Source: an uncultured Atopobiaceae bacterium (lineage in GTDB: Bacteria; Actinomycetota; Coriobacteriia; Coriobacteriales; Atopobiaceae). Taken from it: DNA of 64,000 bases. The position numbers and the translations under genes were made by a program. Below the pieces are notes generated by a model. It saw only the letters and a list, made by a program, of their open reading frames with translations, had not been told where the DNA came from and ran no database searches. Position 1 is the first letter of the stretch; every line of letters starts with the position of its first letter. This document shows, in pieces, positions 1 to 8,699 of this stretch. The DNA is taken from assembly GCA_947625405.1 (NCBI GenBank), contig CANQOF010000003.1, forward strand, positions 1-64,000, read 5' to 3'.

Positions 1-131
1 GGGTGGCCCCGTTCCCGTGGTGACGGTGGCTCAGTTTTCCGTGGTGACGGTGGCTCAGAAATTCATGACTTGACACAGCTGTGTTTGATCGCCAAAATGT
101 GAGCCATTAAGATCACGGCTTTCTGAGCCAG
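1..131. mobile_element. IS21-like terminal repeats (element end, cut by window edge)
   Basis: Two exact 20-bp direct repeats of CCGTGGTGACGGTGGCTCAG lie at 15-34 and 39-58, with a degenerate third copy before them. Two inverted TGGCTCA copies lie at 101-107 and 125-131. The centre holds the palindrome ACACAGCTGTGT at 74-85. Multiple terminal copies of a TGGCTCA-type sequence are typical of IS21-family ends. No istA or istB is visible, so this is either the end of an element lying outside the window or a solo remnant. The family is an inference from the repeat pattern. Confidence 0.35.
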
Positions 132-147
132 CATGTTCACGCATGAC

Positions 148-392
148 CTTGCGGTGTACGCCCTTGTGGCACGGTGGGCCTTGCGGTGTATCCCGTGGCA
201 CGGCTGGGCTTGGGGTGTGCGTGAAAGTGCCATCTCTGCGCTTGCGGTGTACGAAATGGGGCGAAATCGAGCGATTCCGCCACGTTTCGCCACACCGCAA
301 GACCACCCGTGGCACAAAGTACACCGCAAGCTAAGCCGCGCCAACGTTCGTACACCGCAAGCGGAGCCGCGCCGTCGCGCGTACGCCGCAAG
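148..392. repeat. Palindrome-array repeat, copy A (182-bp core at 180-361)
   Basis: Forward 12-mers CTTGCGGTGTAC occur at 148-159, 180-191 (one mismatch) and 241-252. Inverted copies GTACACCGCAAG occur at 290-301 (partial), 319-330, 350-361 and 381-392 (one mismatch). The centre is also self-complementary (AATCGAGCGATT), so the tract could fold into a long nested hairpin. The 180-361 core recurs at 2698-2879 in the same orientation. Open frames across it on both strands are low-complexity and look like by-products of the repeats. Confidence 0.8.
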
Positions 393-431
393 GTCGGCTA
401 TGGCTACCTGCCAGCGGTTATGCAGTGTTTA

Positions 432-1202
432 CTAAACGTACTCCAGATGCGGAGGCTCTCCCTTTTTGCCCCTCTTCACGATTTGACCGTCGAAGGGCAC
501 TCCGTCCCACGTGGCTTCGCCTATGCCGACAAGGAGGATCGGGCAAGTTCCGGCGTCACCGCGCTTGATGCGATCGAGAGCCTTCTCGAAGTTGGCCGTC
601 GTAGTCGTCGTGTATCTGACCGGCTGTTCCTTTTTTGCGGCAGTTGGGTTCTTCGCCACGTATTCGCTCCATAGCCGATCGGTGAGTTCCCGTGTTTGGG
701 AATGCATTCTGGTTATGAGCGCCGCACCGACGATGAGCCCGGCCTCATGCCACGCTCGGTACGCGGATAGATCTCGATCGAGGTTTCCATCCTTTGGGTT
801 CCATTCGATATCGACCGCGAGCCCGTCCTTCACGTTGTCGATGTTGTAACCGTACTGGTAGTCGATCTGGACGATCTCCTCCTCGATGCCCATTCGATTC
901 GTGTTCCCAGCACGCTTGATGAGGTAGGTGGTGCGCTCGGTGTCCACACGGGCCTCGATCCACCCGTAGTTGTCGAACGCCTCATCTAACGAGGAAGCCA
1001 CGAGGCCGAGATTCCCGCCGGGAGTGAGCAGCATCCGAGCAGTGAGTGAGAAGCTGTCGAGTATGTTAAGGATGTCCCCAAAGGTCTCGTGGTGGACCGC
1101 ATCCATCACCGCCGCCGCGTAGCCGACCTCGTAGAAGTCATACTTATCGCGCGTCTTTTTGGGGATCACTGTCTCGTATGTGCACGTCTCGATCATGCAC
1201 AC
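432..1202 (-). CDS. BglII/BstYI-family type II restriction endonuclease
   Basis: Predicted type II restriction enzyme of the BglII/BstYI fold family, 256 aa. The recognisable block is at about residues 128-165: VDIEWNPKDGNLDRD followed by AYRAWHEAG and GAALITR. This matches the family pattern of an acidic-x-(E/Q)-aromatic catalytic strand, then a DRDL helix, then an ITR strand. The first acidic residue of that strand is Asp rather than the usual Glu. The start is GTG at 1202, with an ATG two codons later at 1196; neither has a strong ribosome binding site. It is divergent from an adenine methyltransferase 83 bp away, a classic restriction-modification arrangement. Family members cut AGATCT or RGATCY, so a GATC-centred target is likely but unproven. 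Confidence 0.75.
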   Translation of the reverse strand: MCMIETCTYETVIPKKTRDKYDFYEVGYAAAVMDAVHHETFGDILNILDSFSLTARMLLTPGGNLGLVASSLDEAFDNYGWIEARVDTERTTYLIKRAGNTNRMGIEEEIVQIDYQYGYNIDNVKDGLAVDIEWNPKDGNLDRDLSAYRAWHEAGLIVGAALITRMHSQTRELTDRLWSEYVAKNPTAAKKEQPVRYTTTTTANFEKALDRIKRGDAGTCPILLVGIGEATWDGVPFDGQIVKRGKKGEPPHLEYV

Positions 1203-1240
1203 AGCATAAGCTGGTCAGGATTCAGAGCAATGGCTAGAAT

Positions 1241-1267
1241 AGATCTGAAAATAGATCTTATTTTCAG
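1241..1267. promoter_or_regulatory. Operator-like palindrome with two AGATCT sites between R and M genes
   Basis: A perfect inverted repeat, CTGAAAATA (1245-1253), spacer GATCT, TATTTTCAG (1259-1267), sits 17 bp before the methyltransferase start. AGATCT occurs at 1241-1246 and again at 1253-1258, across the palindrome centre. The tract is AT-rich in a GC-rich setting. Inference: it is the shared control region of the restriction-modification pair, possibly bound by the HTH tail of the methyltransferase or controlled by methylation of its own sites. Confidence 0.5.
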
Positions 1268-1284
1268 CACGAGGTGATGCAGCG

Positions 1285-2124
1285 ATGGACTTCGTCCCGA
1301 TCCCGACCGTCGCGGGCGGATACTCGACGGTTCTCGCCGATCCGCCTTGGCGTTTCAAAAACCGCACCGGCAAGGTTGCGCCTGAGCATAAGCGTCTCGG
1401 CAGGTACGAGACGATGGATTTGGAGAGCATCAAGGCGCTCCCGGTGGCAGACGTGTGCGCCAAGAACGCTCATCTCTACCTCTGGGTGCCCAACGCCATG
1501 CTGCCAGTCGGCCTTGAGGTCATGGAGGCGTGGGGCTTCCGCTACACCTCGAACATCGTCTGGGCCAAGCGTCGCAAGGATGGCGGGCCCGACGGTCGCG
1601 GTGTCGGTTTCTACTTTCGCAACGTGACCGAACTCCTGCTCTTCGGCGTGCGTGGTCACATGCGCACGCTTGCCCCGGGGCGCAGTCAGGTGAACATGAT
1701 CGAAACGAGGAAGCGCGAGCACAGTCGGAAGCCCGACGAGCAATACGCGCTCATCGAATCATGCTCGCCCGGCCCCTATTTGGAGCTCTTCGCGCGCTAC
1801 CCCCAGCCGGGTTGGAGCGTTTGGGGATCGGAGGCCGCCGAGGACGTCATCCCACAAGGCCGTGTCTTCAAGGGCTATGAAGGCGGCGAGATCGCAGTTC
1901 CGGAGATAAGACCAGGAGAAAGACTACCCGAGGCAACCGAGCTCGCAATCGGTAAGGTACTCCGCGACGAGTACGAGAGCGGAGACACGATCAACGACAT
2001 TGCCTCGATCCACGACTACTCGATCGCGAGGACGAGAAAGCTGCTGAAGGTGGCTGGCACGGAGTTCCGCAGCCGGGGCCCCGCGAAACCCCCCAATCAC
2101 GCAGAGCTGGATGCGGCTTCCTGA
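1285..2124 (+). CDS. MT-A70-family DNA adenine methyltransferase with C-terminal HTH
   Basis: Modification partner of the divergent restriction enzyme, 279 aa. The MT-A70 catalytic motif DPPW is at residues 19-22 (LADPPWRFKNRTG), followed by the family's LYLWVPN and GFRYTSNIVWAK segments and LELFARYPQPGW near residue 172. This predicts N6-adenine methylation using S-adenosylmethionine. Beyond about residue 205 there is an extra domain: GDTINDIASIHDYSIARTRK followed by LLKVAGTEFRSRG, which reads as a helix-turn-helix of the resolvase or sigma-like type. The start ATG has GAGGTG eight bases upstream. The HTH tail beside a palindromic operator suggests self-regulation; that is inference. The target is probably the adenine within a GATC-type site. 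Confidence 0.85.
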   Translation: MDFVPIPTVAGGYSTVLADPPWRFKNRTGKVAPEHKRLGRYETMDLESIKALPVADVCAKNAHLYLWVPNAMLPVGLEVMEAWGFRYTSNIVWAKRRKDGGPDGRGVGFYFRNVTELLLFGVRGHMRTLAPGRSQVNMIETRKREHSRKPDEQYALIESCSPGPYLELFARYPQPGWSVWGSEAAEDVIPQGRVFKGYEGGEIAVPEIRPGERLPEATELAIGKVLRDEYESGDTINDIASIHDYSIARTRKLLKVAGTEFRSRGPAKPPNHAELDAAS

Positions 2125-2246
2125 AGAGTCCTTCGGGTTCGAGGATGTCATCCAGTACCGTGACAATGGGTGTCTTCACGTGGTTGGCGTGCGTGGCGGC
2201 TCGCTGATGCCAGATACTTCAGGTGAAACCCGACCTTGGAGACACC

Positions 2247-2936
2247 ATGCACCTTTCGCAAGCCGACCTTGAACGTTTCTTTAAACTGCTGGACATCGTC
2301 GTGTCCTACGCGGTGGACATCGAAGGCTTCACGCAGAACGAGGACAAGAAGACGCTCGATCTTTCGGGATCACCCGCCGAACTCGAGGAGAGGCTCGACT
2401 ACGAAGTGCTCGCCTACGAATCCGCGAACATGTCCATGCCGCCCACCGAGCAGGTGCATATCGTGCTGGACCCCTACAGCGAGGTGGACTTCTCGGGTGA
2501 AGACGAGGTGATGGACTTCTTCGATGAGCTCCTTGCCTTGTACACGCGCTTCGTGAACGACGTGCCGTTGTGGCGAAACCACGGTTATTCAGCGAGCGAG
2601 CTCCGCGAGCGAGAGACCGGCCGTAAGGAGTTCTTCAACGAGGACGGCACCGAGGTTACACGATCTCCGAGGCGCTGCCCTCGAAGCCGCGGGCGCGCTT
2701 GCGGTGTATCCCGTGGCACGGCTGGGCTTGGGATGTGCGTGAAAGTGCCATCTCTGTGCTTGCGGTGTACGAAACGGGGCGAAATCGAGCGATTCCGCCA
2801 CGTTTCGCCACACCGCAAGACCACCCGTGGCACAAAGTACACCGCAAGCCAAGCCGCGCCATCGCACGTACACCGCAAGGGTATCCGGGGCTTTGCCACG
2901 CAGGCCGAGGTGACTGTTTTGCCGAGCGCGACCTAG
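2247..2936 (+). pseudogene. Hypothetical protein whose 3' end is replaced by repeat copy B
   Basis: An acidic protein of unknown function. The first 136 or so residues (from MHLSQADLERFF) look like a normal soluble protein, with GGAG six bases before the ATG at 2247. From about 2655 the frame runs into repeat copy B, and the rest is Arg/Cys-rich sequence dictated by that repeat. The simplest reading is a gene truncated by the repeat, with a junk C-terminus. It lies 122 bp downstream of the methyltransferase on the same strand and inside the repeat-bracketed segment, so it may once have been a third gene of the restriction-modification cassette. No family was recognised. Confidence 0.5.
2698..2879. 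repeat. Palindrome-array repeat, copy B
   Basis: Same length as 180-361 (182 bp), with seven mismatches by eye and no gaps. Forward CTTGCGGTGTA(T/C) at 2698 and 2759 faces inverted GTACACCGCAAG at 2837-2848 and 2868-2879, with a partial copy at 2809. It ends the open frame of the upstream gene. Together with copy A it brackets the restriction-modification genes as a direct repeat. The 70 bp that follow are low-complexity GCGCGC/AGCTCG. Confidence 0.85.
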
Positions 2937-3011
2937 TCGGAGACGGCGCGCCCAGCGCGCAGCTCGTAGCGCGCAGCTCGCAGCGCACAGCGCGCCGCGT
3001 GCGCCGGTTTG

Positions 3012-4940
3012 CTAGCTGAGGGCGCGCCAGGCGGGGCCTTCCTGCACCCAATCCTTTTCCGCGAGCGACGCGTACTCGTGCTCGTCGGCAGTCCAGAGGT
3101 GGGCGTAGGCGCCACCGTTCTCCGTTTGCCACGGGTTGTAGAGGCGATAAATCGTGAGGCCCGCGTCATCGCCGACGCCCCACATCTTCACGTCCTCGCC
3201 TTGCCATCCCGTCTCGCAGAGGGCGTCGTACTCAGCTTCGTCGGTCGTGTAGAGGTGGTCGCCGTTGAACGGGTTGTAGAGCCTATACACCGCGACGAGG
3301 GCGTTTTCCGTCGCGTCCATGGCGTCCGCTCCCGATCCCGGCCCCTCGGGCGAGTGCCAGGCGACGCCTTCGCGGCTCCAGCCCAAAGACCCGAGCGTGT
3401 CGTACTCGTTGCGGTCGTTCGTGAAGAGATGCTCGCCGGTATATGAGTTGTAGAGACGATACGTCGCCACGCCCTCGGCCGAGACGTCGCCGCCCGCGCG
3501 CTCGATCACCTCTCGAAGCGCCGCGCCGGCGTCGAGCGCCCCCGCGCAGCCGGTCTTATCGCCCCAGTTGTTGACCGACGTGTCGGGGATAGGCGCCGCC
3601 GTGGCCTTGATGATCTCGATGGCCTCCGCGGGCGTGAGCGTCGGATCCACGGCGAACATGAGCGCCGCCACGCCGCTCGTGATGGGCGCGGAGAAGGAGG
3701 TGCCGGCCTCGTAGCAGTAGGCGCCACTGCCCTCGAATGAGGTGGTGGCGATGTTCACGCCGGGCGCCGCGATGTCCTTGTCGAGGTTGTAGTCGGAGAA
3801 CTCGGCGTTGGCGCCGGTTTCGGTGAGCGCGGTCACCGAGAGGCAGAGCTCGTCGTCGCTCGGGTATATCGGGATCGTGAGCGCGTTCTGGTTCTCGTCG
3901 CCGTTTCCTCCGGAGGCCACCACGAGCACGCCGTGCTCTTGCACGAGGTGGTCGATGACGTTGAGGAGGGCGCTGTCGGAAGGACGCCCATCCTTGTAGT
4001 AGATGCCGACGCTCATGTTCACGACCTTGAGGTCGCTCAAGGTGCCATCCTCCACGAGCCCGTCGAGATGGTCGAGGGCCTCCGCGATGACGCTCGTATC
4101 CGTTTCGCCCGAATCCTCGAAGATCTTCAGGGGGACGACCGTGACGAGGTCGTCGATGGCCGAGGCCACGCCCGTCACGCCCAGCTCGTTATTCGCGGTG
4201 GCGGCGATGACGCCGGTCACTGCCGTGCCGTGGCCGATCTCGTCCGGCGCGTCGTTCTCGCCGGTGAAGGTGTTGTAGGCGAGATCGAGGTCCACGTGCT
4301 CCTGGAGGTCCTCGTGGTCGGCCCTGATCCCCGAATCGATGACCGCGACCGTCACCTTCCCGTGGCTCGGCTGGCTCCTCACGAGATCCCAGGCCTCGAG
4401 GATGTTCGAACCGGAATTCGACGAGCCGTTTCCGATGTCGAGGAGGTAGTACTGCAAGGAGGCGAAATAGTCGTTCGGGAAGTTCGTCGGAAGCGCGAAG
4501 GGTTCGAGCGCAAGGGCGTCCGCGGGATCGTTCGCGTCCAGCGCCTCGCTCTCGCCATCGACGAGCTTATAGACGTAGTTGGGCTGGGCCGAAACGCCGG
4601 GGAGCGCCTCGGCGGCGCCGATGAGAGCCTCGGCCTTGGCCGGCGTGTCGCACGTGATTGAGATGATGGTCTGGCCCGCGAGGTCGTCGGCGACGACCTT
4701 CGCCGTGAGGGCGTCCGAGCGCTCGGCCGCGGCGAGCACCTGCTGCGCGAGGGCGTCGTCTTCGAAGGTGAGGAGGGTCTCGTTGGGAACGGCCTCGGGC
4801 TCCGCTTCCGAGGCCACGGGGGCGCAGGAGCCGGTGGCCGGAGCGGCGAGGGCATTCGTGGTGGTGAGGGAAAGTGCTGCTACGAGCGCCACTGCCGAGG
4901 CGGCAAACGCGGCGGTGCGCAGCTTTTTAAGAAGGGTCAT
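3012..4940 (-). CDS. Secreted subtilisin-like (S8) serine protease with three DUF5648 repeats
   Basis: Predicted extracellular protease, 642 aa. A signal peptide covers residues 1-32 (basic MTLLKKLRTAAF, a hydrophobic core, then NALAAPA). A propeptide-like region follows. The S8 catalytic triad is visible: Asp202 in VAVIDSG, His237 in GHGTAVTGVIAA and Ser415 in GTSFSAP, with oxyanion Asn about residue 346. The last 150 residues hold three repeats, YRLYNSYTGEHLFT, YRLYNPFNGDHLYT and YRLYNPW..AHLWT, the DUF5648 type thought to act at the cell surface. ATG at 4940 is preferred because AAGGAT lies just upstream and the signal peptide starts there; an upstream in-frame extension lacks these. It shares its C-terminal module with genes at 5209 and 26428. 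Confidence 0.9.
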   Translation of the reverse strand: MTLLKKLRTAAFAASAVALVAALSLTTTNALAAPATGSCAPVASEAEPEAVPNETLLTFEDDALAQQVLAAAERSDALTAKVVADDLAGQTIISITCDTPAKAEALIGAAEALPGVSAQPNYVYKLVDGESEALDANDPADALALEPFALPTNFPNDYFASLQYYLLDIGNGSSNSGSNILEAWDLVRSQPSHGKVTVAVIDSGIRADHEDLQEHVDLDLAYNTFTGENDAPDEIGHGTAVTGVIAATANNELGVTGVASAIDDLVTVVPLKIFEDSGETDTSVIAEALDHLDGLVEDGTLSDLKVVNMSVGIYYKDGRPSDSALLNVIDHLVQEHGVLVVASGGNGDENQNALTIPIYPSDDELCLSVTALTETGANAEFSDYNLDKDIAAPGVNIATTSFEGSGAYCYEAGTSFSAPITSGVAALMFAVDPTLTPAEAIEIIKATAAPIPDTSVNNWGDKTGCAGALDAGAALREVIERAGGDVSAEGVATYRLYNSYTGEHLFTNDRNEYDTLGSLGWSREGVAWHSPEGPGSGADAMDATENALVAVYRLYNPFNGDHLYTTDEAEYDALCETGWQGEDVKMWGVGDDAGLTIYRLYNPWQTENGGAYAHLWTADEHEYASLAEKDWVQEGPAWRALS

Positions 4941-5208
4941 GGCGATCCTTTTGGTCAAGCGTTTTCGTACGCGCGCAATGCTAGCGGATCGCATTCCGCT
5001 GCGTGTGAACCCTTTATGGCGACGATTCGAAGCGCGTCACGAAGCCACAAACCAGAGGCACGAACGCGAGGGCGCGCCATCGTGCCACTCGGAAACGCCG
5101 GAATACCCGCGGGCCGGAGGCTCGTCGCCCCCGGCCCGCGCTCGTGCGAATTCATTCGCGCCCTCAGGGCCCGCAGGTCCCGAGCACCCGCGGCGCCCGT
5201 CCGCCTCT
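4941..5208. other. Intergenic leader of the subtilase gene
   Basis: About 270 bp between two minus-strand genes. It should hold the protease promoter. I see a GC-rich imperfectly self-complementary tract at about 5080-5140 but no clear terminator with a U-run and no RNA gene. Confidence 0.4.
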
Positions 5209-7041
5209 TTACGCCTCGGAAGCCGTCAGCGTGATGGGCAGCGAGTAGATGATCGTCGTGTTCTTCTGCCAGCCGAGTCCTTCGAGGAAGCTCTCCTCGT
5301 CGGCGCTCTGCGTGTAGAGGTGCGTGCCCGTCTTCACGTAGGGGTTGAAGAGCGTGTAGATCGGAAAGCCGTCGGCCTCGGGCACGCTGATGAGGTTCGC
5401 CGCCTCGCTCTCGCGCTTCCACCCGTAGCCCTCGAGCTCGTCGATCTGCGCGGTGTCCGTCTCCGGCACGTAGTAGTGGTCGCCCGTGTAGGGGTTATAG
5501 AGGCGCACGATCGTCGCGTCGCCCGCCGTCGCCACGCCCGGCTGCATCCACGCGCCGTGCTCGAAGGTCCAGCCCGCCGCCTCCGCGCCCTGCACCTCGT
5601 CCACGTCGGTCGTGTAGAGGTGGTTTCCGTTGTAGCGGTTGTAGAGCCGATAGATCATTGTGAGATCCTCCACGGTGCAGGTCGTGTCCACGCTCGTCGG
5701 GATGTTCGGATAGAGCGCGGTGAACGCTTCGGGAAGCGTCGCGGTGCCCGAGAAGGCGATGCTGTCACCCGTGTAGTCGCGCGCCACCGTGAACGAGTCG
5801 CCCATACCGAGCCAGCTCACCGCGTCCGCGGGCGTGGCCACGGGCTCCGAGACCACCGCGCCGTCGATCCAGCCGTAGATCTCCATATCCGAGAGGTCGG
5901 CGAAGACGGGGTTCACGCCGAGCGTGTAGTCGAGCTGGTCCTCGTCGCCGGGCATCGGGTTCGTGAGGGAGCCAAGGGTGGTTCCCGGCTCGTCCGCGTT
6001 GCTGATCGCCACGATCTCGAGGCCGGTGACCTCGTGCGGCGAGATGTTGAACCAACGCCAGCCGACGCGCTGGATGGGGTCGGTGTTGCCGGAGCCGGCG
6101 AAGTCCATGAGGAAGGGATCCGAGCCGTCGAGCGACTGCGAAGCCTGCAGCACCCAGGGGTAGAACGTGCCGTCGCTCGAAGAGCCCGCGTCAAGGCCGG
6201 CAATGGGAAGCGGCGTGGAGGTCCCTGAGGGCCAGCCGACGGCCGTGATCTCGGGGCCTTCGCCCGCGATGCCCGTGCCGTTGGAGAGCTTGAGCTCTCC
6301 CACCGTGAGGCCCACGGGGAGCACGCGCGGCGTGGCGTCAGCCGTAGCGGTGTAGGTGTTTCCCGCCTTCACGGTGAGCGAGCCGGATTCCATCGAGAGC
6401 TCGGATGCGGGCGCGTAGATGCCCGGGCCACCCGCGGTGGGCTGGCCCTGCGTGGCGTCGAGGTTTCCGCCCGCACCGCCGTTCACGGTCATCGTGCCGG
6501 AGACGCTCATGGCCGCCTCGCTCGTGGCGCGCAGGGCCGCCGTACCATCAGTGGAATTCGCGCCGCTTGCGCCCGCGCCACCGGTGAGCGCGTTCGTTCC
6601 GGTGAAGAAGATCGCCGAGGGACCAGCCACGACGATCGTGGGCGCGTCCGAGCCACCCGTGAGCGTGCAGCTCGCGAAGCCCACGTTGGCGCTGTTGATG
6701 TCGATCTCGACGGGATCGAGCGTCACGCCTTGGAAGCTGATGCTTCCGGAGTACGCGTCGTCGCCCTCGCCGCCGATGACGATGTGGGTGATGTCCACGC
6801 CGTCGGGCGTGGCGGCGGGCGTGACTTGGATGTCCGCCGTGCCGGAGACCACGACCTCGCCCTCTGCGTCGCTCATCACGCCGCTCAGCGCGCTATCGGA
6901 GCGGAACGTGAGGTTTCCGTAGGTGGTCGTGCTCTCGGCCAAGGCCGGGGTCGAAACGGCGAGCGACGCGCAGATGGCGAGCGCGCCGGCGCCGAGCACG
7001 GCGCCCAGCTTCTTCAGGATGTGCAATGGATTTCGGCTCAT
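5209..7041 (-). CDS. Secreted beta-helix-like surface protein with three DUF5648 repeats
   Basis: Predicted secreted protein, 610 aa. The signal peptide is MSRNPLHILKKLGAVLGAGA plus a hydrophobic stretch ending STPALAES. The middle region is rich in Gly, Ser, Thr and Asn, with recurring valine/isoleucine strands (DITHIVIGGEGDDAYSGSI, ASCTLTGGSDAPTIVV, GTNALTGGAGASG), typical of a right-handed beta-helix or carbohydrate-binding surface domain. The C-terminal third carries three DUF5648-type repeats (YRLYNRYNGNHLYT, VRLYNPYTGDHYYV, YTLFNPYVKTGTHLYT). ATG at 7041 follows GAGGGGG closely; a longer upstream frame is Arg-rich and not credible. Substrate and partner are unknown. It is likely attached to or retained at the wall by the repeats (inference). 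Confidence 0.85.
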   Translation of the reverse strand: MSRNPLHILKKLGAVLGAGALAICASLAVSTPALAESTTTYGNLTFRSDSALSGVMSDAEGEVVVSGTADIQVTPAATPDGVDITHIVIGGEGDDAYSGSISFQGVTLDPVEIDINSANVGFASCTLTGGSDAPTIVVAGPSAIFFTGTNALTGGAGASGANSTDGTAALRATSEAAMSVSGTMTVNGGAGGNLDATQGQPTAGGPGIYAPASELSMESGSLTVKAGNTYTATADATPRVLPVGLTVGELKLSNGTGIAGEGPEITAVGWPSGTSTPLPIAGLDAGSSSDGTFYPWVLQASQSLDGSDPFLMDFAGSGNTDPIQRVGWRWFNISPHEVTGLEIVAISNADEPGTTLGSLTNPMPGDEDQLDYTLGVNPVFADLSDMEIYGWIDGAVVSEPVATPADAVSWLGMGDSFTVARDYTGDSIAFSGTATLPEAFTALYPNIPTSVDTTCTVEDLTMIYRLYNRYNGNHLYTTDVDEVQGAEAAGWTFEHGAWMQPGVATAGDATIVRLYNPYTGDHYYVPETDTAQIDELEGYGWKRESEAANLISVPEADGFPIYTLFNPYVKTGTHLYTQSADEESFLEGLGWQKNTTIIYSLPITLTASEA

Positions 7042-7317
7042 AGAGCCCCCTCTCAAAAACGACGCCCCGCGCGCCGCATCGTGCCTCGCGCGGGGCAAGA
7101 CCTCGGCATCCAAGTGTCGCGGAGTAGCCCGGGCCCTGGGCGCGGTTCTCGCCGAACGAGCACGCGCGCGAACGAAACGCCCAAATTTCGGCACGAAACG
7201 CAAAGCCGGCCACGCGGCAGCCGATCACTTCGCCGCAGGGGGCGGGTGTCCACCGAATTCTCCACGCTATTCTCCGCGAATCGCCCATCATCGAAGGGAT
7301 CAAACCGATCCACCGGG

Positions 7318-8595
7318 ATGACGCCCATGACCGAGAACCCCCACCGCACGAAGCGCACGCGCTCGACGCTCGCCGTGATCCTCCCGCTCCTCGCCATCGG
7401 AGTCGTGGCGTGGGTCATGCTCGCCCTCATGGCGTGCGGGGCGTCGAGCGAGCCAACGGGCGGCGAGGCCGAACGTTCCGAGGCCGCGGACGCCGAGACC
7501 CCGCAAACCTCCGAGATCCCCGAGGCAGCCGAGGCGTGGCTCCCCGTGGCCGGCGCGCTCTTGAGCGAGGACGAGCAGACGGGTGAGATGGTGAAGGTCG
7601 CCGACGTCGCGATCGAGCGCGACGAGCGCGGCCTCGTCGCGTGCGTGACGGAGACCTCCTACGAAGGCGGCGCCGAAAGCACGAGCACGCAAACGCGCTA
7701 CGCCTACGACGAGGCCGGGCGGGTGGTCTCGCGCGAGGCCGCCTTCGAAAACGCGCTCTCGCCGGATTCGGCGAGCACGTTCACCACGGACTACGTGTAC
7801 GACCAAGATCGCCTCGCGATGATCACCACGCCGGAAACCGAGAGCACCGGCCGCGAGCTCTTCGACTACGACGAGCGCGACCACCTCATCACGATCATGC
7901 AGACCTACGACGTGGACGAGGCGTCCTACACGTACTTCTCGAGGATCGACTACAGCGCGGACGACCGGCCCGTCCTCGTGATGAGCGGTGAGGACGGATC
8001 CACCAGGAGCGCCGCGTGGTCCTACGAAGCCGACGGTCGCCTCGTCTCGTTCAGCGTCCTTCCCATGGGCGAAGACGCGACGAACCTCATGGACTACACG
8101 CTCGCCTACGACGAGGACGGCCACGTGGCCTCCGTCGCGTGCGCGCCGGGCGACTACGCGAGCGAGCAGCACGCCGCCGACGCGCAAAAGACGGGCTACG
8201 ACGCGGAGATCACCTACTCCTACGACGAGCGGGGGCGCGTGGTGGAGGCGCGTGCGGAGGGCGCCTACACCTACGGCGACACGTTTGTGACGAGCGCCAC
8301 GGCGAGCTACGACGAGCGGGGAAACCTCGCGAGCGTCGACATCGAGGACGCGAACATCTTCGATGGCCAGGAGAGCCGGCGACACTCCCTGCTCGAGCTC
8401 CAGTACGAGCGCGTCTCCTTGCCGGAGGGCGCCGCCGAGCCCGCGAGCACCGCGCTCTTCCTCGTGCCGAGCTACGATAAGCAGCTCTTCGCGCTCTTCG
8501 TGGCCGAGCCGTCGCTTCCCACGACGCCGGAATTCGCGCCCGATTTCGCCCGCGCCACCTACCTCGGCTACCAGCAAGTCCTCGCCACGTACTAA
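7318..8595 (+). CDS. Lipoprotein with YD-type repeats
   Basis: Predicted membrane-anchored lipoprotein, 425 aa. A basic N-terminus (NPHRTKRTRS) is followed by a hydrophobic segment and the lipobox LMAC, with the lipidated Cys at about residue 41. An acidic linker follows. Residues 100-370 contain at least seven degenerate YD repeats, e.g. YDEAGRVVSREA, YDERDHLITIMQ, YDEDGHVASV, YDERGRVVEARA and YDERGNLASVDI, the extended strand-turn unit seen in Rhs-like and wall-associated proteins. There is no toxin domain or conserved Rhs core end, so it is not a classical Rhs toxin. ATG at 7318 or 7327 could be the start. The gene is divergent from the beta-helix protein at 7041. Confidence 0.8.
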   Translation: MTPMTENPHRTKRTRSTLAVILPLLAIGVVAWVMLALMACGASSEPTGGEAERSEAADAETPQTSEIPEAAEAWLPVAGALLSEDEQTGEMVKVADVAIERDERGLVACVTETSYEGGAESTSTQTRYAYDEAGRVVSREAAFENALSPDSASTFTTDYVYDQDRLAMITTPETESTGRELFDYDERDHLITIMQTYDVDEASYTYFSRIDYSADDRPVLVMSGEDGSTRSAAWSYEADGRLVSFSVLPMGEDATNLMDYTLAYDEDGHVASVACAPGDYASEQHAADAQKTGYDAEITYSYDERGRVVEARAEGAYTYGDTFVTSATASYDERGNLASVDIEDANIFDGQESRRHSLLELQYERVSLPEGAAEPASTALFLVPSYDKQLFALFVAEPSLPTTPEFAPDFARATYLGYQQVLATY

Positions 8596-8699
8596 CTCCC
8601 CCTCGAGACGTGCCGCGCCGCGCGCCACCAAGCCCCCCCGCCCCGCTATCCGTAGAATGGAAGGCCGAACGCCGTCTACGCACGCGGGAGGGAGGGAGC

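Noticed and set aside
133-435. Protein genes across repeat copy A on both strands
   Set aside because: All frames derive from the repeated 12-mer and give the same short peptide scraps; no ribosome site.
7318-8595. Rhs-type toxin
   Set aside because: YD repeats are present, but there is no conserved core end, no variable toxin tail and no immunity gene; it has a lipobox instead.
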